Origin: Bacillota bacterium
GTDB taxonomy: Bacteria > Bacillota > Clostridia > Peptostreptococcales > Anaerovoracaceae
Assembly: GCA_019420305.1 (NCBI GenBank)
Contig: JAHZHL010000035.1
Coordinates: 1-64,000 of the forward strand
Reading direction: 5' to 3'
DNA: 64,000 nucleotides
Shown in pieces: positions 16,491 to 24,256 of the stretch (positions are counted from its first letter, which is position 1; each line of letters opens with the position of its first letter). The notes under the pieces are model-generated. The model was not told where the DNA came from and did not search any database. It saw only the letters and a program-made list of their open reading frames with translations. Position numbers and translations under genes: made by a program.

Positions 16491-17882
16491 TCAGATCTTA
16501 TATTTCTTCAGTTTGTGCTGCAGAGTCTGTCGTTTGATACCCAGCTGCCGCGCCGCCGCGGAAATGTTTCCTTCATTTTCCGCCATGCACCTTATCAGGA
16601 TCTGTTCCTCGCAGATACGCAGATATTCGTCCAGTGACTGCGCCGACGGGTCATATCCGGCGGCGGACCCTTTCTTTTCCTGTTCCACATCCGGCAAATG
16701 AAGCAGCTTTTCCGTCAGAACATGCTCCCGGTCCGTCAGAGACACGGCGGACATAATAATGTTTTCCAGCTCTCTCACATTGCCCGGATATGTGTAATTT
16801 CTCAGCGTTTTCAGCGCTCCCTCTGACAGCATCCATACTTCCTTGCCGTATTTTTTATTATGTTTTTCCAGAAAAGCGTCACAGAGAAGAGGAAGGTCGT
16901 CCAGCCGCTCTCTCAGAGGCGGAATTGTAATGTTGACAACATTCAGCCGATAATACAGATCCTTTCTCAGAAGGCCTTTTTCGATGAGCTCCTGCGGCGG
17001 TTCATTAACGGTAGCGATGATCCTTACATCTACCGGAATATCCCGGCTCCCTCCTACCCGGCGGATATAGTCTTCCTGAAGAACCCGCAGCAGTTTGCTC
17101 TGCAATTCATAGGGCATAGCGCTGATTTCATCCAGCAGCAGAGTTCCCCCGCTGGCCTGTTCAAAAAGCCCCGGCCGGTCTACCGCTCCGGTGAACCCTC
17201 CTTTTTCCGTTCCGAAAAGAATGCCTTCCAACAGACTCTCCGGAAGGGCCGCGCAGTTCTGAGCGAGAAATGGATTATCCCTTCTCTCCCCTGCGAAATG
17301 AATGCTCTGAGCAAACAACTCTTTCCCTGTTCCTGTTTCTCCATAGATAAAGACGGAAGCGTCCGTCCTTGCCGCCTTTTTTCCCAGGGTTACCACTTCT
17401 TGGAAGGTTTTATTTTCTCCGATGATATTATCGAACTGATACCGCTTTATCTGTGGTTTTTTGGGTTTTTGAACGGGAAGCGTCTCCTTTTGCAGATCTA
17501 AAATTGTATTGCTCAAGCTTTTAATTTCCGTAATATCTCTGCTGACTTCAATGGCCGCGATTACCTGTCCGTCTTCCTCCACCGGAATGGTAGAGTTTAC
17601 GGTTGTAATTTCTTTTCCATAGCGGTTCCGATAGGTCTGCTGCTTGTTAATGGTCGCCTGATTTTCTTTGAGAGCCCGGTACAACGTGCTTTCCTGAGGG
17701 GGAATCGAGGAAAAAACTTCTCGAAAGGGCTTTCCGAGGATGTCCTCCCGATTGGTCATTTCCAGCCCCGCCATTTTTTCGTTATAAAGAATGGTCTTTC
17801 CTGTCGCGTCAACAATATGGACCGCTTCGTCCATAATATTGCCCAGCTCCTGCAGAACCTGCCGATAGTCCTTTGCTTTCAT
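16491..17882 (-). CDS. PAS-domain sigma-54-dependent transcriptional activator
   Basis: A 463-residue bacterial enhancer-binding protein. Residues 1 to about 120 form a PAS sensor (MDEAVHIVDATGKTILYNEKM...FREVF). The central AAA+ domain has Walker A GETGTGKELFA, the sigma-54 contact loop as GGFTGA (canonical GAFTGA, second residue changed), and Walker B GGTLLLDEISAM. The C-terminus is a Fis-type helix-turn-helix (GNISAAARQLGIKRQTLQ). There is no receiver domain, so a ligand bound by the PAS domain probably sets activity. The start at 17882 has GGAGG eight bases upstream. It lies directly upstream of the ornithine operon and is its likely activator. Confidence 0.92.
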   Translation of the reverse strand: MKAKDYRQVLQELGNIMDEAVHIVDATGKTILYNEKMAGLEMTNREDILGKPFREVFSSIPPQESTLYRALKENQATINKQQTYRNRYGKEITTVNSTIPVEEDGQVIAAIEVSRDITEIKSLSNTILDLQKETLPVQKPKKPQIKRYQFDNIIGENKTFQEVVTLGKKAARTDASVFIYGETGTGKELFAQSIHFAGERRDNPFLAQNCAALPESLLEGILFGTEKGGFTGAVDRPGLFEQASGGTLLLDEISAMPYELQSKLLRVLQEDYIRRVGGSRDIPVDVRIIATVNEPPQELIEKGLLRKDLYYRLNVVNITIPPLRERLDDLPLLCDAFLEKHNKKYGKEVWMLSEGALKTLRNYTYPGNVRELENIIMSAVSLTDREHVLTEKLLHLPDVEQEKKGSAAGYDPSAQSLDEYLRICEEQILIRCMAENEGNISAAARQLGIKRQTLQHKLKKYKI

Positions 17883-17913
17883 CTGTCGCACCTCCCCTTA
17901 CTATGGTAACATG

Positions 17914-17949
17914 AAAAAAGCGGAGGTGCAATTTTTTTTGCATCTCCGC
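17914..17949 (-). terminator. Terminator after the second racemase gene
   Basis: A 12-base stem with one G-T pair (17920-17931 with 17938-17949) around a short A/T loop, followed on the minus strand by six T residues. It separates the synthetase-racemase unit from the sigma-54 regulator gene. Confidence 0.85.
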
Positions 17950-17987
17950 GACAATCTCTGTTTATACAATAGAAAGGGTTTCCCACA

Positions 17988-19079
17988 TTATACATAGACA
18001 ATATCCACATTTGGCGAATTTGTCACGTACACAATGGTAGAGTAGCACAAATCAAATTCAATGATATCGCCCACCTTATATTCCTTCTGGCAATCCTGCA
18101 CATCCAGGATCGTATGGTCGCTGGAAGCTCCCAGAATCTGAATATGTTTATCCCGTGGGATCAACATATCCGGAAAGGCGAAGTCCGCTCTTCCCAGAGC
18201 AATCAGCGCTCTCTTGCGGATTCCCCGATCCTCAAATTCAGGCTTGCGCTCAAACGCGTCGTACATGATCTTGCCTACAGGATAAGTCGGCTTTTCTCTG
18301 GCCTCAATGACTTCCGCCTGGAGGGTAAAAACATCCCGATGCATATCGCTCATGTCACAGCCCCAGAAGTCCTGCAGATCTCTTGCCAACAGCATCGCTT
18401 CTCCGATACGGAGGAGATTAATCCTTCTTGGCATATTCTTCTCCAGCACCCGCGGATAAGACGTTGTGGAACCGCCGGCGACAAACTCCAGCTCCCGCCC
18501 GATCTTCTCCTCGATCGCTTCCGCGCATTCCACCAGCTCGTTAAGCTTTTCCACGGTAGCGTCAATGCCGCCGTAGCATCCCAGGTTGGTACCCACTCCG
18601 GCAAGTTCCAGATTATGCATATTGTTTTCCACGCAGAGAGCCGCTTCCATCAGTTCTTCTCTATCCCAAAAGCCTTCTCTCAGATCCCCCAAATCGACCA
18701 TAAGAATGACTTTGTGCTGCTTGTCCTGCAATCCTGCCTGATGGTTTAAAGCCCTCAGCACTTTGGCTTCGCTGTTCAGACTGATTTCCGTCAGGCGAAC
18801 CACATCCGCGGCTTCGCTGAGCATCGGCACGCGAATCAGCATGAAATCCGCCTGAACGCCATAGTTTTTTACCGCTTCAATTTGTTCCAGGCGCGAGGAG
18901 GCGATAAACCTACATCCTGCCAACGCCATTTGGCTGGCACACTCCGGAAGGCCGCTGCAGCCTTTGATGACGCCCGCCACTTCAACACCCTGATCCTGGC
19001 AGTTAATCACAACCCGATCAGCATTGTGTCTCAGTTTTTTCAGGTCTACTACTAGTTTGGGATATCTGTTTCTATTCAT
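17988..19079 (-). CDS. Second alanine/ornithine racemase family PLP enzyme
   Basis: A 363-residue paralogue of the Orr at 6843-7934. PLP lysine in VAGVIKGCSGLPE near residue 36; other landmarks are MVDLGDLREGFWDRE, VAGGSTTSYPRVLEK, INLLRIGEAMLL and LGASSDHTILDVQD. The lysine context (VIKG) differs from the VTKA of the other copy, so the substrate may differ. The start at 19079 has AGGTG upstream; a 31-residue extension into the preceding gene is rejected. It is co-transcribed with an acyl-CoA synthetase (26-base gap) and ends at a terminator, so it is outside the ornithine operon. Substrate unknown. Confidence 0.85.
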   Translation of the reverse strand: MNRNRYPKLVVDLKKLRHNADRVVINCQDQGVEVAGVIKGCSGLPECASQMALAGCRFIASSRLEQIEAVKNYGVQADFMLIRVPMLSEAADVVRLTEISLNSEAKVLRALNHQAGLQDKQHKVILMVDLGDLREGFWDREELMEAALCVENNMHNLELAGVGTNLGCYGGIDATVEKLNELVECAEAIEEKIGRELEFVAGGSTTSYPRVLEKNMPRRINLLRIGEAMLLARDLQDFWGCDMSDMHRDVFTLQAEVIEAREKPTYPVGKIMYDAFERKPEFEDRGIRKRALIALGRADFAFPDMLIPRDKHIQILGASSDHTILDVQDCQKEYKVGDIIEFDLCYSTIVYVTNSPNVDIVYV

Positions 19080-19104
19080 GTTCACCTTTCCTCTCTGCCC
19101 CGAC

Positions 19105-20835
19105 TCAGTCTTCTTTGGGGATTTGTGTATACCGTTTGATTTTTCTGGTTGTTGTTTTCTCAAATTCCTCATGGCGGATCGAGAAGCGTTTTACCCTTTT
19201 ATATGTCGGCATCTGTTCATTGGCGTCTTCAATCACCGTTTTTAAAAACTCATGAATCCCCTCTTCGCTCATCTCGCCAAGATCCTGGCGAATCGCCTCA
19301 AAATCAGGGAAAATTTCCGCTCGAACAACCGTATCTCTGCTCCGCTTGTCTACCGTACCGTACACGATTGTTTCTTCAATATATTTGCTCTGAAGCAGAT
19401 AGTATTCCACTTCTTCCGGAAAAATGTTTTTTCCGTTTTTGGTAACAATTACATTTTTCTTCCTGCCGCACACATAAAGGAAGCCTTCTTCGTCAAACCG
19501 TCCGTAGTCGCCAGTATACAGCCACCCGTTCTTCAGGACTTCCGCTGTAGCCTCCGGATCGTCATAGTAGCCGATCATGACGGAAGGCCCCCTGCATATA
19601 ATCTCGCCAATCCCATCTTTATCCGGATTCGCGATCCGCACCTCCGTTCCGGGCATCGGCTTTCCAACGGAATCCGCTTTGCTGTACTGATCCCGGTTAA
19701 CCGCGATAATCGGCGCGTTTTCCGTCATGCCGTAGCCCTGTATCATCGGAATGCCCATCGCTTCATAGTCCCGGATTACCTCCGGATTGATTGCCGCTCC
19801 GCCTGCGATAAACAGTGCCATATGGCCGCCGATACTGTGATGCAGTTGAGAAAAGATGCTCCGAACTACTTTCGGCTTGTTATACAGCTTCAATTTTTTA
19901 GACAGCTTGACCATCCGCCGCATTGTATCCGCTTTACCGGAGGACTCTGCCTGTTTCCATACTTTCTTATGCATGGATTCAAATACCAGGGGCACTCCCA
20001 GCATTACCGTCGCCCGCGACTCTTTCAGGTTTTTCTGAATATATCTGAGACCCTCGCAGATAGCAACGCACATTCCCTGATACAACCCCGTAAAGATGTG
20101 GCATGTCATCTCATAAGAATGATGCATCGGGAGCACGGATAATCCGACTCCCGGCTTGCGGATCTTCACATATTTAGACATATTATAGACATTTGCCGAA
20201 ATATTTTTGTGAGAAAGCATGACGCCTTTGGCAAGTCCTGTCGTTCCTGATGTGAACAGCAGCGTGCAAAGAGCTTCCCGATCAATGGCCGCGTCCAGAA
20301 AGGCCCGCTCTCCCTGTTCCAGCAGCTCCATACCTTCTTCCAGCAGCTGATCGAACGAAAACTCTCCATCCTGGTGCCGCTCCAGCGCCATATTGATTCT
20401 GCAGGAAACACCTTCCGTCTCAGCCAGAGCGGAATCAACCGTCTCCTTCATTTTTGACGAATAAATAATCGCGTCTGCTCCCGCGCGTTTTATAAGATTC
20501 GCGATTTCTTTTGGCGGAAGTTCCTTATCCAGAGGAACGACGACTCCCGTTCCGTTTACGGTTCCCAGATAGGATACGACCCATTTATAACTGTTTTCAC
20601 CGATGACCGCGATCTTCTTCCCTTTTAATCCCAAATCCAGCAGCCTTGTTCCCAGCGCGTCTACGTCCTGTTTTACCTTCTCGTAGAGCACCGGTCTGTA
20701 CGGTCCGCCCGGAGTATCCTTGACAAGGTAGGCCGGTTCTTTCGCGAAGAGCTCCGCGCTGGTATTCAGCATGTCTTTCAGATCGCTTATATATCGGAAT
20801 TGATAAAAAACGTCTTTATACTTTTTACTGTTCAA
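19105..20835 (-). CDS. AMP-binding acyl-CoA synthetase (long-chain type)
   Basis: A 576-residue ANL-family ligase that adenylates a carboxylate and transfers it to CoA. The P-loop-like motif LLFTSGTTGLAKGVML, the A5 motif QGYGMTENAPI, the hinge GDYGRFDEEGFLYVCGRKKN and the C-terminal catalytic lysine region TTRKIKRYTQI are all present. I prefer a TTG start at 20835, because GAGGGGG lies nine bases before it while the ATG eight codons earlier has no Shine-Dalgarno. Fatty-acid-like substrate is inferred only from overall resemblance. It leads a two-gene unit with the racemase paralogue, an unusual pairing. Confidence 0.85.
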   Translation of the reverse strand: MNSKKYKDVFYQFRYISDLKDMLNTSAELFAKEPAYLVKDTPGGPYRPVLYEKVKQDVDALGTRLLDLGLKGKKIAVIGENSYKWVVSYLGTVNGTGVVVPLDKELPPKEIANLIKRAGADAIIYSSKMKETVDSALAETEGVSCRINMALERHQDGEFSFDQLLEEGMELLEQGERAFLDAAIDREALCTLLFTSGTTGLAKGVMLSHKNISANVYNMSKYVKIRKPGVGLSVLPMHHSYEMTCHIFTGLYQGMCVAICEGLRYIQKNLKESRATVMLGVPLVFESMHKKVWKQAESSGKADTMRRMVKLSKKLKLYNKPKVVRSIFSQLHHSIGGHMALFIAGGAAINPEVIRDYEAMGIPMIQGYGMTENAPIIAVNRDQYSKADSVGKPMPGTEVRIANPDKDGIGEIICRGPSVMIGYYDDPEATAEVLKNGWLYTGDYGRFDEEGFLYVCGRKKNVIVTKNGKNIFPEEVEYYLLQSKYIEETIVYGTVDKRSRDTVVRAEIFPDFEAIRQDLGEMSEEGIHEFLKTVIEDANEQMPTYKRVKRFSIRHEEFEKTTTRKIKRYTQIPKED

Positions 20836-21176
20836 GTGGACAGTCCCCCTCTCATTCACATCAAAAAACTGTTATGTCTGACAATTTATTTTATCATTTT
20901 CTCCCGAACGGCGCAAGAACAGGCCCGGTGTTTTGTCATATTACAAAGAGAGGAACTTCCGCGCTTGTAAACTGATGGTTGTAAATTCGACAGGTGTCAT
21001 GTTATAGTTATAAAATAAGAAGTTTATCCTTGCCGGTTCGGAGCCGCCCTATGAAAAAAGGAACTCCGATTCGCGGCGCACTTTTTTGATATTGCTGCTG
21101 TCTCTTCGGACGCATTGAATGAAGTGACGACAAAATCCCTTTCATTGCGAACAGCAGCGGAAAGGCAGAATAATAA
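20836..21176. other. Divergent intergenic region with long imperfect hairpin
   Basis: This 340-base gap separates the minus-strand synthetase from the plus-strand transporter. It contains a long imperfect inverted repeat (21093-21158), in which GCTGCTGT/ACAGCAGC closes the base and a CGCATTGAATGAA-like strand pairs with TTTCATTGCG. A 12-codon open frame starts at 21051 but has no family signature. I see no convincing promoter with consensus boxes for either gene. Confidence 0.4.
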
Positions 21177-22355
21177 ATGGATCTCACCCCTGAGAAAAGG
21201 AAAAAAACAGCAAAATGGTTCATTGGCGTTGCGACCGCGTGCATTTTAATATTTTTAGGTATACAGAACATTGACGCGGTGGCGGGTGCCCTGTCCTGGT
21301 GTATCGGTCTGGTCACCCCCCTTTTGATTGGCATCGCAATAGCGGTCATCTTAAATGTGCCTATGCGTTTCTTTGAAACGCGTTTCTGGGGGAACACAAA
21401 AAAACCGCTTCTTCAGAAATTACGAAGACCGCTATCTTTTTTGCTGGCTCTTATTATTATACTCGCGGTTTTTGTCGGAGTTGTCTGGCTGGTTATTCCG
21501 GAATTATTCAACGCCCTTAATGTAATTTCCCAAGGGGTCATGGGTTTCGTAAATGAATTGAACGCGATGACCGGTTCGGAACTTTCACAGCTTCCGTTCG
21601 GCAACGCGATTTTGAGCATTGACTGGGATTACGTCCTGTCCTCTATCCAGAACTGGTTAAAAGATGAAAGCGGCACGATTGTCAACACCGCTTTCGGGAC
21701 TGTAACCTCATTGGTGGGCGGCATCTTTGATTTCTTTATCTCCTTTGTGTTCGCGATCTACATCCTTTTCAGCAAAGACAAATTAAAACGGCAAGTCTGC
21801 CGTTTAATCCGGGTCTGGGTGCCAAAAAACTTCGGCGAATGGTTGATCCACGCGGCTTCAGTCGCCAATGTAACCTTCCGTAATTTTATTTCAGGCCAGT
21901 CTTTGGAAGCGGTTATCCTCGGATCATTATGTACGCTCGGAATGCTGGCGCTGCAAATACCGTATGCTCCAATGGTGGGAGCGTTGGTTGGCGTAACCGC
22001 GCTGATTCCTGTAGTCGGAGCGTTTATCGGAACGATTGTGGGGGCGTTTATGATCTTGACGGTCGCGCCTGTAAAAGCTGTGATTTTTGTAATATTTCTT
22101 CTTATTTTACAGCAAATCGAAGGCAACCTCATCTATCCAAAGGTTATGGGCAGCAGGGTAAATCTTCCCGGCATGTGGATATTAGCGGCGGTAACCGTAG
22201 GCGGAGGCATCAGCGGCCCCTTTGGAATGCTGCTTAGCGTACCGGTTGCTTCCACCGCCTATATTCTTTTCAAGGAAGCGACACTGAGGCGGGAGAAACA
22301 GCAGGCCGGGCAGTTGACAGAAAGGGATGAACCGGAAACATCTGCAATCGAGTAG
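21177..22355 (+). CDS. AI-2E family transporter (PerM/YdiK type membrane protein)
   Basis: A 392-residue polytopic membrane protein of the AI-2E transporter superfamily. About seven to eight membrane segments are visible, beginning with WFIGVATACILIFLGI and VTPLLIGIAIAVILNVPM, and the conserved late segment GALVGVTALIPVVGAFIGT plus QQIEGNLIYPKVMG and VNLPGMWIL are diagnostic. Members are permeases, some acting in Na+/H+ exchange or in export; the name does not prove autoinducer transport. The reading frame stops at TAG exactly where the group II intron begins on the opposite strand, so the last residues and stop may have been altered by the insertion. Confidence 0.88.
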   Translation: MDLTPEKRKKTAKWFIGVATACILIFLGIQNIDAVAGALSWCIGLVTPLLIGIAIAVILNVPMRFFETRFWGNTKKPLLQKLRRPLSFLLALIIILAVFVGVVWLVIPELFNALNVISQGVMGFVNELNAMTGSELSQLPFGNAILSIDWDYVLSSIQNWLKDESGTIVNTAFGTVTSLVGGIFDFFISFVFAIYILFSKDKLKRQVCRLIRVWVPKNFGEWLIHAASVANVTFRNFISGQSLEAVILGSLCTLGMLALQIPYAPMVGALVGVTALIPVVGAFIGTIVGAFMILTVAPVKAVIFVIFLLILQQIEGNLIYPKVMGSRVNLPGMWILAAVTVGGGISGPFGMLLSVPVASTAYILFKEATLRREKQQAGQLTERDEPETSAIE

Positions 22356-24192
22356 GAGGGGGATTTAGCCAATCCCCCGACCTCTCACACCACCGCTCAT
22401 GCGGTTCCGCAAGCGGCGGTTCAATCAACTTAACAAGTAACACGCCTTTTGGCGTAGTAGTCTGTCATAGAGATTAGTCCAAAATCGGCTAATCTCTTAT
22501 TGTTTATGGCTTTCTGCACCCAGCCGTTGTGGGCAAGTCTTGCATAGCGGTCTCCACAGTATGCGATTTTATATGCCGCCCAGCGTGGTACATCCAGCTT
22601 CATCAGGTTTCTTGCTCTGTTTTTCGCTGTTTTCCAGTGTTTCCATATGCACATGCGTAAACGATAGCGAATATGGCTGTCCAGTTTCTCACACAAGCCT
22701 TTCATGCTTCCGATTTTGAAATAGTTGATCCAGCCCCGGATTAACTGATTGAGTTTCTCCACCTTGTAGGCGTTGCTGACTCCCCAACTTCTGCACGTGA
22801 GCATTTTCATCTGTACCTTAAACTTTTCAACCGCTTTCGTGTGTGGTCTGGCTTTGTATCCTTTGGCAAATGAGTCAAAGTAAAATCCAAAGCCCAGATA
22901 CTTAATGCCTTTTGGCTTGTCTACTTTACTCTTTTCTGCGTTCACTTTGAGTCCGAGTTTATTTTCTATAAATCTCGTTACGCTCTTCATGACTCGTTCC
23001 GCTGCCTGTTTGCTCCCGACCATGATGATAAGGTCATCCGCATACCGGACAAAATCCAGTCCCCTTGCTTCCAGCTCCTTGTCCAATTCGTTGAGCATGA
23101 TGTTCGCTAACAATGGCGAAATATTCCCTCCCTGCGGTGTTCCGACTATCGTATCTTCGTACTCATCATCTATCATTACTCCGCTGACCAGGAACTTTCT
23201 CACCACTGATATCACATCTCCGTCCTTTATGGTCCGTCCGAAGATTGTTATCAGCTTATCATGGTCTACCGTATCAAAGAACTTAGCAAGGTCAATGTCT
23301 ACTATCCAGTTGTGTCCATCATTCATCATTTCCAGTGCTTTCAGGATTGCTTGCTGTGCGCACCGGTTTGGTCTGAAGCCATAGCTGTGGTCATGAAACT
23401 GCTCCTCGAATATCGGAGTGAGTATCTGTGCTACCGCCTGTTGTACAAAACGGTCAACCACTGTTGGTACCCCTAAATTTCTTACCCCTCCATCCGGCTT
23501 CGGTATCTCCACCCTGCGTACTGGTTGCGGTTTATACTTTCTTATCCGCAACTGTTCCCTGATGTTTTCGCCGTTTTCCGAAAGGTACGAACCGAGTTCT
23601 TCCACGGTCATTCCGTCTACCCCCGCCGCTCCTTTGTTTCTGACGACTTGCAGATATGCCGCATTGAGATTATCTTTGCTCAATATCTGCTCCATAAGAC
23701 TACTTGTGTCCATGCGTTGTTTCCTTTCTGCCCCTTTTGCCTTTGCCGCCTTTGATGTCATCGACAGGCGTTTGCTCCGGCTACGAAGTGGAACGTACTT
23801 CAACTGATTGATTGTTCGGTCCTTCGCTCCATCCCCATTACAGGAACTTCTTCACTACTACGACCTCTGCTGACTTCTCACAGTTCGTTGTTACTACGGC
23901 TAATGAGACCGCCTGTGAGACCTCCCCGCTTAAGGTGCGGACTCTTTCCCTCCATATACCTGCCACATTTACTGGTACTTCCAGCAACTTTTGGACTTCG
24001 ATGTTTCTTGCCGTCTTATCCGTATTTCCCAGCCTTATATGTGGTTTCTGTCCGTCAGGTCAGAGGTTTGCCTACAGCTTCCTTCAGATTTCACCTCACG
24101 GTGAACACCCTTGCTGTTCAGCTATGTGCTTCGTCGTTGCCTACGCGCACTCGGGACTTTCACCCGTTAGAGCCCGCCCATGGCGGGCGAAC
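22352..24192 (-). mobile_element. Group II intron (class C-like), about 1.84 kb
   Basis: On the minus strand the element begins near 24192 with GTTCGCCCGCC, carries about 480 bases of structured RNA before the maturase gene, and ends with a domain V/VI region (GAACCGCCGC...GAGCGGTGGTGTGAGAGG then GGGGGATT...AATCCCCC and CCTAC) at 22352-22420. The insertion point is immediately after the T run of a minus-strand terminator, the preferred target of class C introns, and the maturase lacks an endonuclease domain. Boundaries are set by motif reading and may be off by one or two bases. Confidence 0.85.
22430..23713 (-). CDS. ltrA: Group II intron reverse transcriptase/maturase
   Basis: A 427-residue intron-encoded protein. 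The reverse transcriptase core includes NKGAAGVDGMTVEEL, the YGFRPNRCAQQAI block, DIDLAKFFDTVDHD, the catalytic FVRYADDLIIM and GIKYLGFGF. The maturase domain follows (KLNQLIRGWINYFKIGS). No HNH endonuclease domain is present, as in class C introns, and the frame is intact, so the element may still be mobile. The start at 23713 has AAAGGA eight bases upstream; an extension of 30 codons runs into intron RNA and is rejected. Confidence 0.93.
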   Translation of the reverse strand: MDTSSLMEQILSKDNLNAAYLQVVRNKGAAGVDGMTVEELGSYLSENGENIREQLRIRKYKPQPVRRVEIPKPDGGVRNLGVPTVVDRFVQQAVAQILTPIFEEQFHDHSYGFRPNRCAQQAILKALEMMNDGHNWIVDIDLAKFFDTVDHDKLITIFGRTIKDGDVISVVRKFLVSGVMIDDEYEDTIVGTPQGGNISPLLANIMLNELDKELEARGLDFVRYADDLIIMVGSKQAAERVMKSVTRFIENKLGLKVNAEKSKVDKPKGIKYLGFGFYFDSFAKGYKARPHTKAVEKFKVQMKMLTCRSWGVSNAYKVEKLNQLIRGWINYFKIGSMKGLCEKLDSHIRYRLRMCIWKHWKTAKNRARNLMKLDVPRWAAYKIAYCGDRYARLAHNGWVQKAINNKRLADFGLISMTDYYAKRRVTC

Positions 24193-24226
24193 TAAAAACA
24201 GGGGCTCCGGCTTCCCGGATCCCCTG
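24193..24226 (-). terminator. Terminator of the large secreted protein gene
   Basis: CAGGGG...CCCCTG outer stem (24199-24204 with 24221-24226) with an inner CCGG/CCGG stem, followed on the minus strand by TTTTTA and then directly by the intron. It lies 31 bases after the gene's stop. Confidence 0.9.
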
Positions 24227-24256
24227 CATTCATACAGTTATCGCTCTTTCTGGAAA

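Noticed and set aside
16183..16537. Short frames on both strands in the ornithine control region
   Set aside because: They overlap the sigma-54 palindromes and the end of the activator gene and show no conserved features.
20860..21060. A possible consensus promoter for the AI-2E family gene near 20975-21020
   Set aside because: Candidate boxes (TTGTAA, TATAAA) have poor spacing, so I do not annotate them.
21008..21397. A 129-codon minus-strand frame over the start of the AI-2E family gene
   Set aside because: It overlaps a clear membrane protein gene and has no ribosome site or family match.
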